From Takakia lepidozioides (taxonomy: Eukaryota > Streptophyta > Takakiopsida > Takakiales > Takakiaceae): a stretch of 64,000 nucleotides of DNA. Numbering within the stretch: position 1 is the first letter of the stretch; every line of letters begins with the position of its first letter. Under the pieces are notes generated by a model. That model made no database searches and was not told the origin of the DNA. It saw nothing but the letters and a program-made list of their open reading frames with translations. The stretch is from positions 38,729,053 to 38,793,052 of the forward strand of contig CM060732.1 in NCBI GenBank assembly GCA_030704615.1, in the 5' to 3' direction. This document shows positions 19,938 through 34,554 of the stretch, in pieces. Both the position numbers and the translations under genes were made by a program.

Positions 19938-22900
19938 TTAATGTTCTAGCGATTGTCTAAGGGTGAAGGCCTCGTGTAGGTAGGCTGCCACGCATTTTTT
20001 ATCTCCATAGTGAAAGACATCAGTGAGAGTTTGGGTTCCACTGAATAAACAGTGAAATCTTCCACGGATCTCGTAGTATAGAGGGCAGTAGAAGAAGAAG
20101 TGTTCTTCAGTTTCAATTTCCTTGCTGCGCCCTATGCAAGCTGGACATAGGCGGTCCTCCGGTTGCAGGTTTTCCCATTTGCCACTCTCTATCCGTAGGT
20201 TGTGGGAACCCACCCTGAACCGCCCCAATGCCCTCAAGAGGGAAGGAGATAAGGGTGCTGAAAGGTAATTTGGTCTCAAGATTCTATCATCGCGGAGCAC
20301 CAAGAATGTCTCTCGATAGAAGTGGAGCTTTGTCGTGAGATTGGGTAGCATCCAAGTTCTCTTGACATGCAATTCCATAAGCTCTCTCCGAATGAGTCTG
20401 TTGCGGTCATGTCTGGATGTGATGTCCACCTCAGCTGGGTTCATTGGTAATAGGAAAGCAGTAGAAAGTCCGTTACGTTGAAATAAACTGTCCACTCGAG
20501 CATACCAGGAGTTCCTGAAACCTGCAGCTTTGAGCCTCATAGATGTTGTGAGGGCCCTTGCTACTAGCCCTTTGGGTGGAAGGGCCCGCAATCTATGGAG
20601 AAAGATTGTAAGCCTGAAGAGGGCCTCGGATTGCAATGGTACACATGCGAACTCTGCACCTAGGATCTGAGATGGAGTTTTGCTCCTGGCGCCAAGCATT
20701 CCTTGGAGAAAAGATTACTGTAATGGTTCCAAATTCTTTTCCCACCAGGAGACAGGGACACCAGGTGCCCAGAACTCACAACCATAGATGGTACTAGGGC
20801 TGACGACGGTGTCAAACAGCCACTTTTTGGTCTGGGGATGCCGCAGATGTATTTGGTTGCATTTGGCCTAAAGGCGGACGGAGGCCGCCTTACCTTTAGT
20901 CAACCTGTCCAAGGCAGTGGCTGCAAAGTGAAACTTGGGGGAGTGGATAACCAGACCTAGGTACCGGTATGATTTCACAATCTCAATTTCCTGTTGGTTG
21001 AAGATGAATCTACGATCAGCCTGGCCATTGAAGACCATGATCTTGGTCTTGCTAAGATTGACCTGCATCCCATAGTCTTTGCAGAACTGTTCCAAAATTT
21101 TGAGATGGCATTGCAAAAAGACCGGGGATTGTGCCAAAAGGGCAACATGATCAGCATAGAGGAGATCTGATTGGGTTGGTCCCCCATCCCCCAACCCCAT
21201 GGTTTTTTTATATGTAATTCTCCAAGGCGTCAATGTAGATCCCGAACAGGGTAGGTGAAAGGGGGCAGCCCTATTTGACTCCAATGTTGCTGTGGATCTC
21301 GGCTGAGAATTCACCAGCGACGTTGACCATGCTAGTGACAATCTCATACATAGAAGAGAAGGCACAAAGGATGTCTAGAGGGACTTCCACTCTATGGAGC
21401 CATTGGAAGAGAAGGTCCCGAGGAGCTTTGTGAAAGTCCACGAAGCAAACATAGACCATTCTTTTGTCATAGCGTGCACTTTCCACCATAACTTGAAGAG
21501 TGAAGATGTGGTCAATAGTGGATCGGTTTCGACGGAAACCAGCCTATCCCTCAGCACGAATGCGAGAGTACTCAGCCCAATCATCCAGTTCCATGGCCAC
21601 TACTGCCCCAAACAGTTTAGCAAGTAATGGGGACACCATGATAGTACGATAGTTTGTCGGTGCGAGCCTGTCACCGCTCTTAAAAAGTGGGTGGATGATG
21701 CTCTTTGTCCACTTTGTTGGAAAGCCCCGTTGCACCACCTCATTGAAGAGGTTAGCTATAAAAGGGGCTAAAGTAGGTGTAGCATGCTTGATGAATTCAC
21801 TCTGAAGTCCTGAAATGTCCACCGCTCTGCCATTTTGCAGCTTCTTGATTGCCTTACTGACATTGGCTGAAGTAAAGAGAGAGAAGTGAAGGGGTTTAGA
21901 GGTTATAGGAGAAGGAATTTGGGTTGGGGAATGGTACAAAGACTGTGCATACTCATGCCAGACATGAATGTCAGTGATTGGGAGGGGATCTCTATGAGGT
22001 TTAAGGAGGGACCAAAAAGATCGAGGATAAAATCTGATTTTAGCAAGGAAAGAAGATTGCAACTTGATAGTGTAGGCTTGCTTTTTGGATCTAATGAGGG
22101 ACTTATAGTGCTTAAGAGCAAGATTAGTGGACTCTGGAGAAGAATTGGTATCAAGTAGTAATAATTTGATGCGACGTCTAGCAGTCTTGCATTCATCATC
22201 ATAAAATGGTGCGTAACGACGAGTGGAGAAGGGTGAGGAGGTAGATCGAAGGGTGACGGGAAAGGATCGCAGGGCTGAGTCCCAAAGGGCTTGAGTAAGA
22301 TGTGTAGCCTTGTCGTTAGGAGATGATAGATGTAGAATGGAAGGGAGGGTTGACGCTAGGTGTGTTTCATACTCGGCGTCGTGTAAGTGAGAGAAAGGGG
22401 TATTAAAGTGGATACGTGGGTGCAAGGGAAGAGACGTAGAGGGGATCCTCACGGGGAGGGAGATGGAAGGAAATGCAAAGGAAAGGCAAGAGTGATCAGA
22501 ATCCGGGTACCTCGTGATGTAAAATGAGCTTATTCTATGATGCTTGTTGGGGCTCCCCAAGAGATAGTCAACCACGCTTTGGCCCTTGTACGTGTGGCAA
22601 GTGAACTGGCTGGAGGATTTGAAGTTAGTTGTTCCATTGTAAATGGACAGCCCCTGAGTTTCACAAAACTTGAGTAGATGGTGACCGTAACTTGTGATTT
22701 CGCAAGGGGAATCTGCACTTTGTCTCTCCAATTCCGTATGCGAGCGTTGGATGAGTAGAGGATCTGTGTGGTCGAAGGTGGGGGCCTGTAATGATCCTAT
22801 ACGGGCGTTGAAATCTCCAACCAAGAAAATGTCCATTTGTGGGGTACGGAGACGAGTCATATCGTCTTCCAATGGAACATATGGTGAATCTGTTCGAATA

Positions 22901-23283
22901 TGTAGGCCGCTGTGCGGAAATGCGGCCAGAGCAAAATAACATCCCGCTAGTAGGATGTTGTAGCCTTTGATGTGACACCAAATGCACCTTGCCAGTGGGT
23001 CTTTGTATGGGAAGGAGATAAGTGGGAGAAGCCAGTCAGCAAAGTAACAAGCCACATCTCCAGATCCTTTGAGACCTGTACGTGGACGAATCACTGACTG
23101 AAAGCTATACCCGAGAATTAAAGGGGGGTCCTTTCCTTCATACGCATGAGTTTCCAAAAGAAAAAGAAGATCACACTTGGAAAGAATATCTAGAAGCCCT
23201 TGAGGGTGGCTCCACAACGAGCCATTACAGTTCCATGAGCTAATGTGTAGATGTGAGCGTGCATTGGTCTCATGGTGCCCCAA
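19938..23283 (-). pseudogene. LINE ORF2: endonuclease, reverse transcriptase and zinc knuckle, broken
   Basis: The first part (23283-21544) contains an apurinic-type endonuclease: HISSWNCNG, LLETHA, LVGDFNARIG, and the C-terminal SDHSCLSF. It runs into the reverse transcriptase start (IIHPLFKSGDRLAPTNYR). The frame then shifts at about 21545 and again at about 21270. The catalytic box reads YADHVALLAQS, so the second Asp of the usual YADD is lost. The last part (20699-19938) holds the C-terminal zinc knuckle, LCPACIGRSKEIETEEHFFF followed by YCP. Frameshifts plus the YADH change make the element inactive. The first codon of the long frame is TTG, so the true start is uncertain. Confidence 0.85.
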
Positions 23284-23286
23284 CCC

Positions 23287-23990
23287 CTATTTAGAGCTAG
23301 AGGAGCGACGTTCGTGCTTCCGGACAATTACCCTCCCATCTCGGTACACGGCATAGTGCCCTTGAGCTCGAGCTTGCTTAACCTGCAAGAGTTGCGCCCG
23401 CATGGCGTCGTATTGCAAAGGGGTCAAGTCATCGTTGAGGTACATACCCTGACCTCTCAATTGAGGCCTCTGCCTGAGGACTCTATCCTGAGCACCCTTG
23501 TCCTTGAATCTAATGAAGAGGACTTTGTGCTCTGAAGATCCTGCACGCCAAGCCCTTTCAATGCCACTCACGCCCCGTGGGAGAGCAAGGTTTTGCTGAA
23601 TAAGGCTGGTGGCAGCGTCAAGAGGGTCCCCCTTAGCAAGGCCCCCTAGCTTCCCAGTGACCCTGATGTTAAGGGCTTTGAAAGCCCGTTGCTGTTCCTC
23701 TCGCAAGGTAGCCGAGACTGTCTCCTCCAGAGAGTGAGGACTGTTGTTGGATGTGCTCCCCTTAACTATATTAGCCCAGGAGGAGGCCTCTGCCTTGTGA
23801 GCTTGGAGCTCCCAAGCCATTGTAGACGTCGCAGTTCTGTGTGTTTCCAACTCTTTGCTAAGGGATTCCACCTGCAGGTGGATGCTTGCTCTGAGGGGAC
23901 CTGGGAGGCCCTTCTCTGTGAAGGTCTTCACTTCGCCTTCAAGTTTTGAAAGACTCGTATGTGTGGATTTGTCATTGAGATAAAGACCCG
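23287..23990 (-). pseudogene. LINE ORF1 protein, 5'-truncated
   Basis: An open frame of at least 214 codons with features of L1-type ORF1 RNA-binding proteins. The N-terminal part is a likely coiled coil (VESLSKELETHRTATS). The second half resembles an RRM-like L1 domain: FKALNIRVTGKLGGLAKGDP, then KVLFIRFKDKGAQDRVL. The C-terminus is basic (VIVRKHERRSSSSK). No ATG opens the frame, which runs upstream to a stop near 23990, so the 5' end is missing. ORF1 proteins coat their RNA and help it return to DNA. Confidence 0.6.
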
Positions 23991-24249
23991 CTCAAATTCA
24001 GATAAAGCATTGGCCGGGAATCCTTCAGTCCATGCTCATCGATATCGCGAATCATGCTGTCACTGGGTAACGGAGAGCTAGTAGTTCTAAATAAACCTGC
24101 ATAGGTCTTGTAGAAGTAGATCGATCCTCTGTCTGTGGGTGATGGAGTTGCATGACCATTCAAGTGGCCTGAACGCTAACTCCCATTCATATAAATTTAT
24201 AATATTGTTCCCAAAATAGTTGACTTGTGTATTTGTCCCCATGACTATA

Positions 24250-25250
24250 TGAAATTTCTGATAGACAAATTCGCTCAGATATGACCGCCCCAGGCTGCTT
24301 TGAAAGAACACCAGCTGACGAGCAAAGACAATGTGGACAAGGAGAGTGGCCCACCTGAACTCGAGTCTCCATGATGTAGATTCTCCCGGAGGGCATCGTG
24401 ATTTCTTGGTGGGAGTTGCACATGGCGCATGATTTGTATCTACATCCCTCTGGGAAAGCAGCCTACGAATGTGAGCTTCAGATCACCATCTGTCCAGACC
24501 CACATTGTAATTACAACTGTCCAATTGATGTTATCAGTATTTTGCATCGAGTGAAACAGTACGATGACATCTGGTTTCTTATAAATGGTGAGAAAAACAC
24601 GAGACTATCTAGAGCTGCCCCCCAAGATGGAAGAAACATTTCCTCGTAACATCCGAGAAAAAGACTGCCTTCACTTCCTCCTGATCTCCATGATTTGCAT
24701 GTCAGGCCGGCACAGGTCTACCCAGACAGTCACAAGTTTAAGATTTAGTTGAGCTATTGCCACAACTGAGCACTAACCTGATAACCAGAGGCCTTATTGA
24801 AGGTTAATCAATTGTTTCGAGCTGTTCGTCACAGTATTAAAGCCAACTGTACATATAAGTTACACTCTAGTGAACATCCTTGCGGGAGCAGGTGGGCGAT
24901 CAGGTAGTTTCGTGCCAGCAAGTCCCATCTTGGAGTGGAGAAAGCAGTACCTAGTCGGGCATATTTTTTATCCTCCTGGAACTTTAGCGACTGCCACAGC
25001 TGCATGTCCATGATGATACAGATACTAGCTACGCGTGTAGGCATCCGGCCGAACGCCATGATAGTGAGCCCTGAAATAATGGCCAACTCATCACTGCGCT
25101 TTACGGCTGTTCAGCTCAGCATGGAACGAGAAGGCTGGTTCTCTATTCTGCACTTCCATGAAAAGGAATTTATGCCCCTGGAGTCAACATGCACCCTGGT
25201 TCCTGCCGGCAGCTCTGTCATCCATCATTTAAATTATATAATATAATGAA
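24250..25250. repeat. tubulin-copy-1 downstream flank, paralogous to 30.16-30.88 kb
   Basis: Blocks here match the sequence between tubulin 2 and the PPR gene. 24290-24660 matches 30170-30490, for example gggaaagcagcc and ataaatggtgagaaaaacac. 25190-25250 matches 30848-30905 (gcaccctggttcc). The middle segment 24855-25100 matches 30620-30810 only when reverse-complemented (gagttggccattatttc...ggataaaaaata). No gene is called. Small open frames on both strands are not conserved between the two copies. Confidence 0.75.
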
Positions 25251-25365
25251 TCGGCTCTCCTGCCAGTCACACCATAGATGTTTGATAGAATTAGCACAGA
25301 AACTGCAGGGCATCAGCTGACCCCCGATTGCACTTTGCGGCTAGCTCCACTGTTGAAATCGAAGA
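25225..25365 (-). pseudogene. ghost of a PPR gene 3' end
   Basis: About 140 bp match the C-terminal coding end of the PPR gene at 30.89 kb. The shared pieces are ccacaccatagatgtttgatag (which encodes the LSNIYG segment on the minus strand) and tgcactttgcgg...gctagctccac. The rest of the PPR gene is missing. It shows that the duplicated block held tubulin plus a convergent PPR gene, and that this PPR copy has been deleted. Confidence 0.7.
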
Positions 25366-25739
25366 TCCAGTCCGTCATTGACATCTGGACCATGCTGGTC
25401 GAATAGTCATAGTCAGCAGTCCACCGAGCAGTCACAATCACAGATGCCAGTCAGTCACATTTTGAATCTCTAGCTAGTTGGATCTCCCGCACTTAGTAGC
25501 ACCTGTATTTTCTTTGGGTGGCAGACGATACACAGTTAGTTTTTATGTATGTTCATAGCGTGGTGTAGTTAAGCTTACAGATGCGTGAGCATCATTGATT
25601 CCATGGATTGCCTTGTAGATTGATAAGCCGCGTACTTCTTAGTGTTTCAATAGTGTTGGATAGCTTCTTCATAACTTATTGGCTACTCTGTAAACAGCTA
25701 TGAGCAAGCAGTGAAATCAGTATTTCAATATCCACGATG
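25366..25739. other. no feature recognised
   Basis: A stretch between the PPR ghost and the gypsy remnant with no reading frame or repeat I can name. Confidence 0.3.
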
Positions 25740-26540
25740 CCATTAACTCTGTACAGGCACTAGTAAGCATGGCACGCCTACCACCCGCAAAGTGATTGGG
25801 ACAAACGCAAAGGATCACCTGTATCACGGTATCGAGGACATGCTGAGATTCCCCGTCTTCGAGAAATTGACCGAATGTCAGAAGATATTGTCGCCTTTTT
25901 TGGAATTTGCTTACAATAACATGCCATGACAAGATCATCAATCGGGATGAGTCCTTTACAAGGCATGCAGTACATGGTGCAGACATCCTTGTACTCCAGA
26001 AACTGGTTGTGCAGTGCTCATTCAGTGAAGGTAGAAGCTGCTTTGAACAGGCATGACTGGAAATGGCTCTAGAGGGACTCCATGGCCAAAGCTCAGGAGC
26101 GAGGAAAACTGAAGATGCCGACGAGGATCTCTTCGTTCTGTGAGAGATCAGGAAGAGACTATCAATATGAAAGTGTCCCCTCGCTATGTAGTACCTCTTT
26201 CAGTTTGTGAGCGATGTGGCTTACAAATCATTTGAAGTGCACCGAGTATTTCATGTGCGCGGTCGTTGCTTATGAAGTACGTGAGCAGGGAAGACCACGT
26301 TATGAAAGATTTGCAGGACCCCTCAAGTTGTTGAAGAGGAACTTTTGAACTGCCTGGAAGTTTGCCATGAGCAGTTGCGGACTATCTAGAAGCAGCAGGG
26401 AATACCTGGTGCAGTGGAAAGGAGACCCCAGTTGGGAATCTACCACTTTCATGAAAGCGATTCAGAGCTTCTCGAGGACACAGCTTCTTCTGAAGCTCTT
26501 GATCTGAAGCTGTGGAGGATGATGTTACAAACGACGGACC
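25740..26540 (+). mobile_element. Ty3/gypsy integrase to chromodomain remnant
   Basis: Highly decayed plus-strand sequence in the order of a gypsy 3' pol region. It begins with an integrase core piece (AYHPQSDG, later LEFAYNN). Then come ALNRHDWKW...AKAQERGKLK and SPRYVGPLSVCERCG, matching the post-core GPF.V.ER.G block. Next is a VHRVFHV piece, and finally a chromodomain-like EYLVQWKGDPSWES. Many stops and frameshifts are present. The family is not the same at sequence level as the gypsy element at 53.8-56.7 kb. Confidence 0.65.
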
Positions 26541-27208
26541 GTCTGATTATAAAAGTGGTTGATCCAGCAAGTTAAGGCTACAACTGAGGAGCAACTGAGG
26601 TGTCGCAGCTGGTAGTTCCAGTGCAGTCGGTAGCTAACAATCAGGACGGCGGTCCGGACTTCATGTAAAATTCACTGCGGTTGGAAGCAGACTTGAGCCC
26701 GTTGGTATCTCTAATGTGATCATCTATTCACTGTGAAACTGTTGAATCCTATTCTTGTGAACTCTCTTGCGCCCAATATTGTTGTGAGCTTTAGCAAGCG
26801 TTCAAAACACGGATTACACTCCGTGGGTCCGGGGTTTTCGCAGACGAAATCGATGGAAACTCAAAGTTTATGTGGATGAAACCACTCACTGGACCCACTG
26901 GACAACAAGTTGTTGTAACCGCCCAACAACTTGTTATCCAAGGGGTGACGACCAGGCAGTGCTCCACTTTTCCTGTGAAATGCGAAATTATGCTCACCAA
27001 ATTCGGCCGACGGCTGAGAGCAAAACTTAAAACGCCCCGCCCAGCCTATATGCTCTCAACCTTCCTGCACAACCCCAGCGTACTTTCTTTCGCTCTCTAC
27101 CTCTCTCTCTCCACTGAGAAGAGAAGAGAGACAGTACTAGTAAAGTCAACAGGATTTAAGTTTTAAAAGGCTAGCTCAGACTTCGTCTAGTACCTGTGCT
27201 TGAAGGTG
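26541..27208. other. upstream region of alpha-tubulin 2
   Basis: Homology with the region upstream of tubulin 1 starts near 26995 (ttcggccgacggctgagagc). Short inverted words (acaacaagttgttgt) occur at about 26905-26920. It holds the shared block ctcaaccttcctgcacaacc and a CT-rich run at about 27087-27112. No gene is seen. Confidence 0.5.
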
Positions 27209-27241
27209 ACGTCCTTGACGCGCCATCTGCAAGCTTGTATT
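27209..27241 (+). promoter_or_regulatory. conserved block upstream of alpha-tubulin 2
   Basis: Identical 33-bp counterpart of 16929-16961, about 220 bp before the ATG. It remains identical although the surrounding 5' sequence differs by substitutions and indels, which points to a functional 5' element. Confidence 0.55.
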
Positions 27242-27463
27242 GTCAGACGTTGTAACTATTTATACAGTACTTAGTAGACCTGTGATATATCCGGACTCGT
27301 GCAGTCTACTCTCTTAGAAAATCTTTTTGTAGTACCAGTCTCCCTTCCTGATAGATAGATCTAGATTCTAGATTCAAATTAAGCTTTCGCAGGCGAGCTT
27401 TTCTCGTGAACAACTAGTTTTGAAACAACAGATTTTTCTAATTGAGTAAATCAAACAGACAAA

Positions 27464-30019
<2,556 letters not shown>

Positions 30020-30887
30020 ATGAAAAGAAACTGAAGTTCCACTTTAGAGGTGTATTCCCCACTTTAGCATATATAGACTGGCTATCTGATGATGTCTTAG
30101 AGGAGGTTAGTTGAAGCGTGCATTTGTCCAATGAATGCATGAAAGTTGTGAGCACCGCTCAGACATGACCTGCGGATGTTCTCCATTCCTTTGAAACAAC
30201 TGACGAGCAAACACAATGCAGACAGAGGAGCGTGGCCCCACCTCTCCATGGAGATCTTCCCCAATGTGATTACTTGCTGGAACAGTGTTGCATTTGTCTG
30301 TTGCTTAATCTATTCCTTTTGGGAAAGCAGCCCAATGTGAGCTTCATCACCATGTCCACATTCATCACCATTGCATTATCAGGTATTTCCCATGAGTAAC
30401 ACAGCAGGATGATGGATTGTCATAAATGGTGAGAAAAACAGAAGACACTACCCTCCAAGATGGAGGAAACATCTCCTCATCATTGAAGAAAGATGGACTC
30501 CAGGTGCGCTCCCACAAATAGAGGACTTCCATGCTCTGCTGAACAAACATTGGCTGGATGAAGTAGGCTGGGTAGGTGCCTAACATGTGCCGGAGGAGCA
30601 AAAGGAAGTTTCTCTTTGCCAGCACAGTGAAGAGTTGGCCATTATTTCTGGGCTCAATGGCATCATATTATCTATAACATCATGAACATGCAAGTGTGGC
30701 AGGCACTACAGTTCCAGCGGGATAAAAAATACACCCTACTGCTTTCACCACTCCAAGATGTGGTTTGTTCTTCTGGACTAATGGTGAAATCACCTTCCTC
30801 ACAGTATTAAAGCATGAAGCTGTAAAAGTTGTCTCACCCTCAATTGAGCTGCACCCTGGTTCCCTGCCGACAGCTAGCCATGATTTA
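30020..30887. other. convergent 3' region between tubulin 2 and PPR 2
   Basis: About 870 bp between two convergent genes, holding both 3' untranslated regions. Blocks match the flank of tubulin 1 (see 24250-25250), so this segment was part of the duplicated block. No gene is called. Confidence 0.5.
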
Positions 30888-32999
30888 TCACAATGTTGAA
30901 TCATCCTCCTGCCTGCCAGCCACACCATAGATGTTTGATAGAAGTACAGAAGGTGCAGGACGCTGAGAATTCCACTCGAGAATGCACTTTGCGGCATGTT
31001 CTGCTAGCTCCACATTGCCATGAATTCTGCAGGCACTAAGCATGGCCCGCCAAAGTAAATCATCTGGTTCCATTGGCATTTTGTTAATCAAATCCTCTGC
31101 CTCATCTAATCGTCCTGCACGTCCAAGAACGTCTACCATGCAGCCAAAATGCTCCACTGTAGGTGTGAGGCCATACTCTTGAAGCATAGAATCAAAGACC
31201 TGACAGCCTTCATCCACGAGGCCCACATGGCTACAGGCAGCCAGAAGAGATAGGAAGGTGATACCGTTCGGTTTCAAGCCTTCCCGTTGCATTTGTTCAA
31301 ACAGTTGCAGGGCCTCCTTACCACAGCCATGCTGGGCATATCCTGCAATCATCGCACTCCATGAAATAACATCTCGTTGAGCCATACTGTTGAATACTTG
31401 ATGTGCATCCTTCATGCTCCCACCTTTGGCATACATATCAACAAGGGAATTCTCCAGATTGATATAGGATGCAATTCCAGCTTTGATGATATCAGCATGA
31501 ACTTGCTTGCCAATTTCCAGGGCTCCTAGGCTTGCACATGCATTGAGAACACCTATGAAGGTGACTCCATCTGCCGCCACCCCTTCCCTTTGCATTTCCT
31601 CATAGATTTTCAAAGCTTCTTTCCCACACCCATGTTGAGCATATCCAGCAATCATTGCACTCCATGAAACCACATTTCGTGTGGCCATTTTGTCGAACAC
31701 ATCATGGGCATCCTTCATGCTCCCGCACTTGGCATACATGTCGACAACGGCAGTCTCCAAATTAACAAATGTGGGAATTCGAGCATTGATGATGTGCTTA
31801 TGGAGTTTTTTGGCCTTCTCCACATCTCCTAGGCTTGCACACACATTGAGAATGCAAATGAAAGTGACCCTGTCGGGCATCACCCCCTCCTGTTGCATTT
31901 TCTCATAGATCTCGAAAGCCTCTCTATCCCAACCACACTGGGTATATCCTGTGATCACGACGTTCCACGAGACCACATCCCGTTTGGTCATATTATCGAA
32001 CACTTGCCGAGCATCCTTCATGCTCCCACACTTGGCATACATGTTGACAATGGAATTCTCCAAGTTAATGTATGATGCAATTCCAGCTTTGCTGATGTCA
32101 GCATGGACCTGCTTGCCCTTTTCCAGCTCTCTGAGGCTGGCACACGCACTGAGAACAGAGATGAAAGTGACTCTATCAGGTCTCACAGATTCCCGTTGCA
32201 TTTGCTCATAGAGCTTGAAAGCCTCCATACCATAACCGCGCCGTGCATATCCTCCCACCATGGCATTCCAAGAGACCACATCTCGTTTATGCATATTGTT
32301 GAATACTTGACATGCATCCTTCATGCTCCCGCATTTGGCATACATGTCGACAAGGGTATTCTCCAAATTAATATATGACACAATTCCAGCTTTAATGATG
32401 CCAGCATGAACCTCTTTGCCCTTCTCCAGGGCTCCTAGGCTGGCACACGCATTGAGAGCACAAATGAATGTGACCCTGTCTAACATTACCCCTTTCTGTT
32501 GCATTTCCTCATAGATATTGAGAGAGTTGTTTGCATGCCCATGCTTCCCATATCCTGTCATCATTATTGTCCATGTAAACATATCTCGTTCAGGCATCTC
32601 AGTAAAAACTCGTCTTGCATCAACCATGCTCCCGCACTGGACATACATTTTTATGAGGGTATTCAGTACAAAGATAGGCAGTTTGAATCCAGCTTGGATA
32701 ACATGGGCATGCACCTGTTTTCCACCTGCTAAATTTTTTGCTTTGATGCACTCCTGCAAGAGACAAGAATACGTATTGGAGTCTACCCGAACACCTGGTT
32801 GGTTCAAAATGTGCAGCACCTCTTTCAGGCGCCTTACCTTACATAGTGTCATCACATCCCCACGAGCACCAGAAAAGTTCTTGTTCACTCCTCCTCTTGG
32901 TCCTCTTGCAGAGACAGTGGGATCAGTGGAGGTGCTACCCCAGCCACCAGTGTGATATCCAGCAACCACCTGATCTGATTCATCCCTGCCACCTTGCAT
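30888..32999 (-). CDS. PLS-class PPR protein 2, truncated after E1
   Basis: Intronless frame of 703 codons starting with an ATG (MQGGRDESDQVVAG). A short low-complexity N-terminus precedes the repeat tract: LCKVRRLKEVLHILNQ, then about 17 P, L and S repeats with NTLVDMYAKCGS, DVVSWNAMVGGYA and EAFKLYEQMQRESV-type strings. It closes with LINKMPMEPDDLLWRAMLSA and CRIHGNVELAEHAAKC, and ends at VLLSNIYGVAGRQEDDSTL. The E2 and DYW domains are absent. The N-terminus does not look like a strong transit peptide. It is the convergent partner of tubulin 2 and a paralogue of the other two PPR genes here. The expected role is sequence-specific organellar RNA binding; the target is unknown. Confidence 0.85.
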   Translation of the reverse strand: MQGGRDESDQVVAGYHTGGWGSTSTDPTVSARGPRGGVNKNFSGARGDVMTLCKVRRLKEVLHILNQPGVRVDSNTYSCLLQECIKAKNLAGGKQVHAHVIQAGFKLPIFVLNTLIKMYVQCGSMVDARRVFTEMPERDMFTWTIMMTGYGKHGHANNSLNIYEEMQQKGVMLDRVTFICALNACASLGALEKGKEVHAGIIKAGIVSYINLENTLVDMYAKCGSMKDACQVFNNMHKRDVVSWNAMVGGYARRGYGMEAFKLYEQMQRESVRPDRVTFISVLSACASLRELEKGKQVHADISKAGIASYINLENSIVNMYAKCGSMKDARQVFDNMTKRDVVSWNVVITGYTQCGWDREAFEIYEKMQQEGVMPDRVTFICILNVCASLGDVEKAKKLHKHIINARIPTFVNLETAVVDMYAKCGSMKDAHDVFDKMATRNVVSWSAMIAGYAQHGCGKEALKIYEEMQREGVAADGVTFIGVLNACASLGALEIGKQVHADIIKAGIASYINLENSLVDMYAKGGSMKDAHQVFNSMAQRDVISWSAMIAGYAQHGCGKEALQLFEQMQREGLKPNGITFLSLLAACSHVGLVDEGCQVFDSMLQEYGLTPTVEHFGCMVDVLGRAGRLDEAEDLINKMPMEPDDLLWRAMLSACRIHGNVELAEHAAKCILEWNSQRPAPSVLLSNIYGVAGRQEDDSTL

Positions 33000-34112
33000 G
33001 ACTGAATCCTAAGACCTTCAAACTCAAACCCACATCCGTAATCTCAAAGGTCCAATTATTTCAAACATAGATCGCATTATGAGGACTGCCTTTTTAATAC
33101 AAATTGACAGGGTTGCAGAATTATATTGTCTTCTGTATAGGAATGAATTATTCAAATGCTGTGTACGTTATTAGGATCTTCGTAAAAGCAATACCTGTTG
33201 TCTTCTCAACCTGGATCTCCATGACGCACATCGACATTGGAACAATCACAAATTTTGCTCAAACACAGTATCCAGCAACTGTCTCTGCACTCACACACAA
33301 GGGAGTTTCAACTGAATTTCAGTCCAAAGGATCTCCCTGGTGCGTTGTGGCTGAAATACATGATCTTGGATGTTTCTGGGAAACCCACAGGTTGACAGCT
33401 CTTCAAACAAGAGGCCACAACTTTGAACAAACCCACTTCACTGGGTTTTGGATTTATAACTGACTGATCCAACTATAAGAACTAGTACAGCAGGTGAAGA
33501 TTCTAATCTCTGGTCATCACACTCCATTGTACAATAATAACACATAACACCACCTTCAGTAAGATTCAAGTAGGAAGAGTATCGATTTCCTCTTTATCAT
33601 AATAACTAAAGTCTTTGTGTACTCATATAGATAGCTTCACCTCATTGAGCCTGTTGTCCAACTACTGCCAAGGATCCAACATGGACTCCTCCCAGGCTTC
33701 GCCTACAAGAAAATACCACCATAGATCGTTAGCAGCTCGTAGTTGCTTCCTGGTTGAGGATGGCTAGAGCAATCTTTCTCTCTCTTAGAGAATCTCTTGA
33801 CGGTGCTTGTTGAGGGCCTGACACTTCTCTTGTATCCTACTTTCTTTTGCCCCATAAGCTCTATGATGTTTCCGCGTGGACGCTCAAAAAAAAAGAATCT
33901 TCTTTCTTTCTCTCTCTAACACAGTTACGACGGCAAACAACGTCTTATGCGTACATTCTCTAACACAGTTACGAAATTAGACATTAAACTTCCCTGAACT
34001 TGTTGTTTCCAGATTGTGACATGGGTGAGGACCTTAAGGATGATCCGAAGGCCACTTACCCTCTGCACTAGACTGAGATTGTCAATGGGCGAAGTGTGGG
34101 CGGCCTGAAGAC

Positions 34113-34452
34113 AATATCCATTTTCTGATACTATGTCCAGGGTATTCTCATCAGAGAGCGACCCTCTTCAGGACCCACAGAACGTGGTCCATGCAACTCT
34201 GTTCACTAACTTTCAAAATCTCGAGGCTTAATGCACTGGCCCTGTTGGAGTCTAATTGCTGGGCAGTTAACAGACAGCAGATTGATGCTTGTGTGATTTC
34301 TAGTAAAGCCCAGACGAATTGTTTAGAAGTCCCACTACTGGAGTGAGCCCCAAACAAAGGTAGTGTCTGTCCCCCATTGTTCAGTCCAAACTGGGCGCGG
34401 GAGCCACAAGGCTACGGCAAACAACGTCTTATGAGTACATTTTCTAACACAG
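34113..34452 (+). repeat. dispersed repeat, copy of the one in ThrRS intron 7
   Basis: About 340 bp match 44655-45023 in direct orientation. Landmarks shared by both are ctgaagaca..atccatt near the left, gtctaattgctgggcag in the middle, and gcaaacaac..ctta..agtacatt at the right end. A partial copy of the right end also occurs at about 33925-33970. No coding capacity is visible; it may be a non-autonomous element. Confidence 0.8.
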
Positions 34453-34554
34453 CCACCAAGTCAGATTACCATCGCCTCTTCCGTCTCAACTAAAGTCTCG
34501 AGCTCCCTCTCACGAGCCCTCCGCAAATTCTTTCCCACACACTGTGAATTGAGA

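Larger units (their letters stand above)
19839..23990 (-). mobile_element. LINE retrotransposon inserted in the tubulin 3' flank
   Basis: A two-ORF, L1-like non-LTR element on the minus strand. It interrupts sequence that is continuous downstream of tubulin copy 2 (30.03-30.2 kb). Order: ORF1 (about 23990-23287), endonuclease plus reverse transcriptase ORF2 (23283-19938), then a short tail ending near 19839 (sense ...gacgttataaag...catttcatttc). No long poly-A is visible. The 5' end seems truncated within ORF1. Relatives in this window are the tail at 6557-6610 and the ORF2 end at 34.6 kb. Confidence 0.8.
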
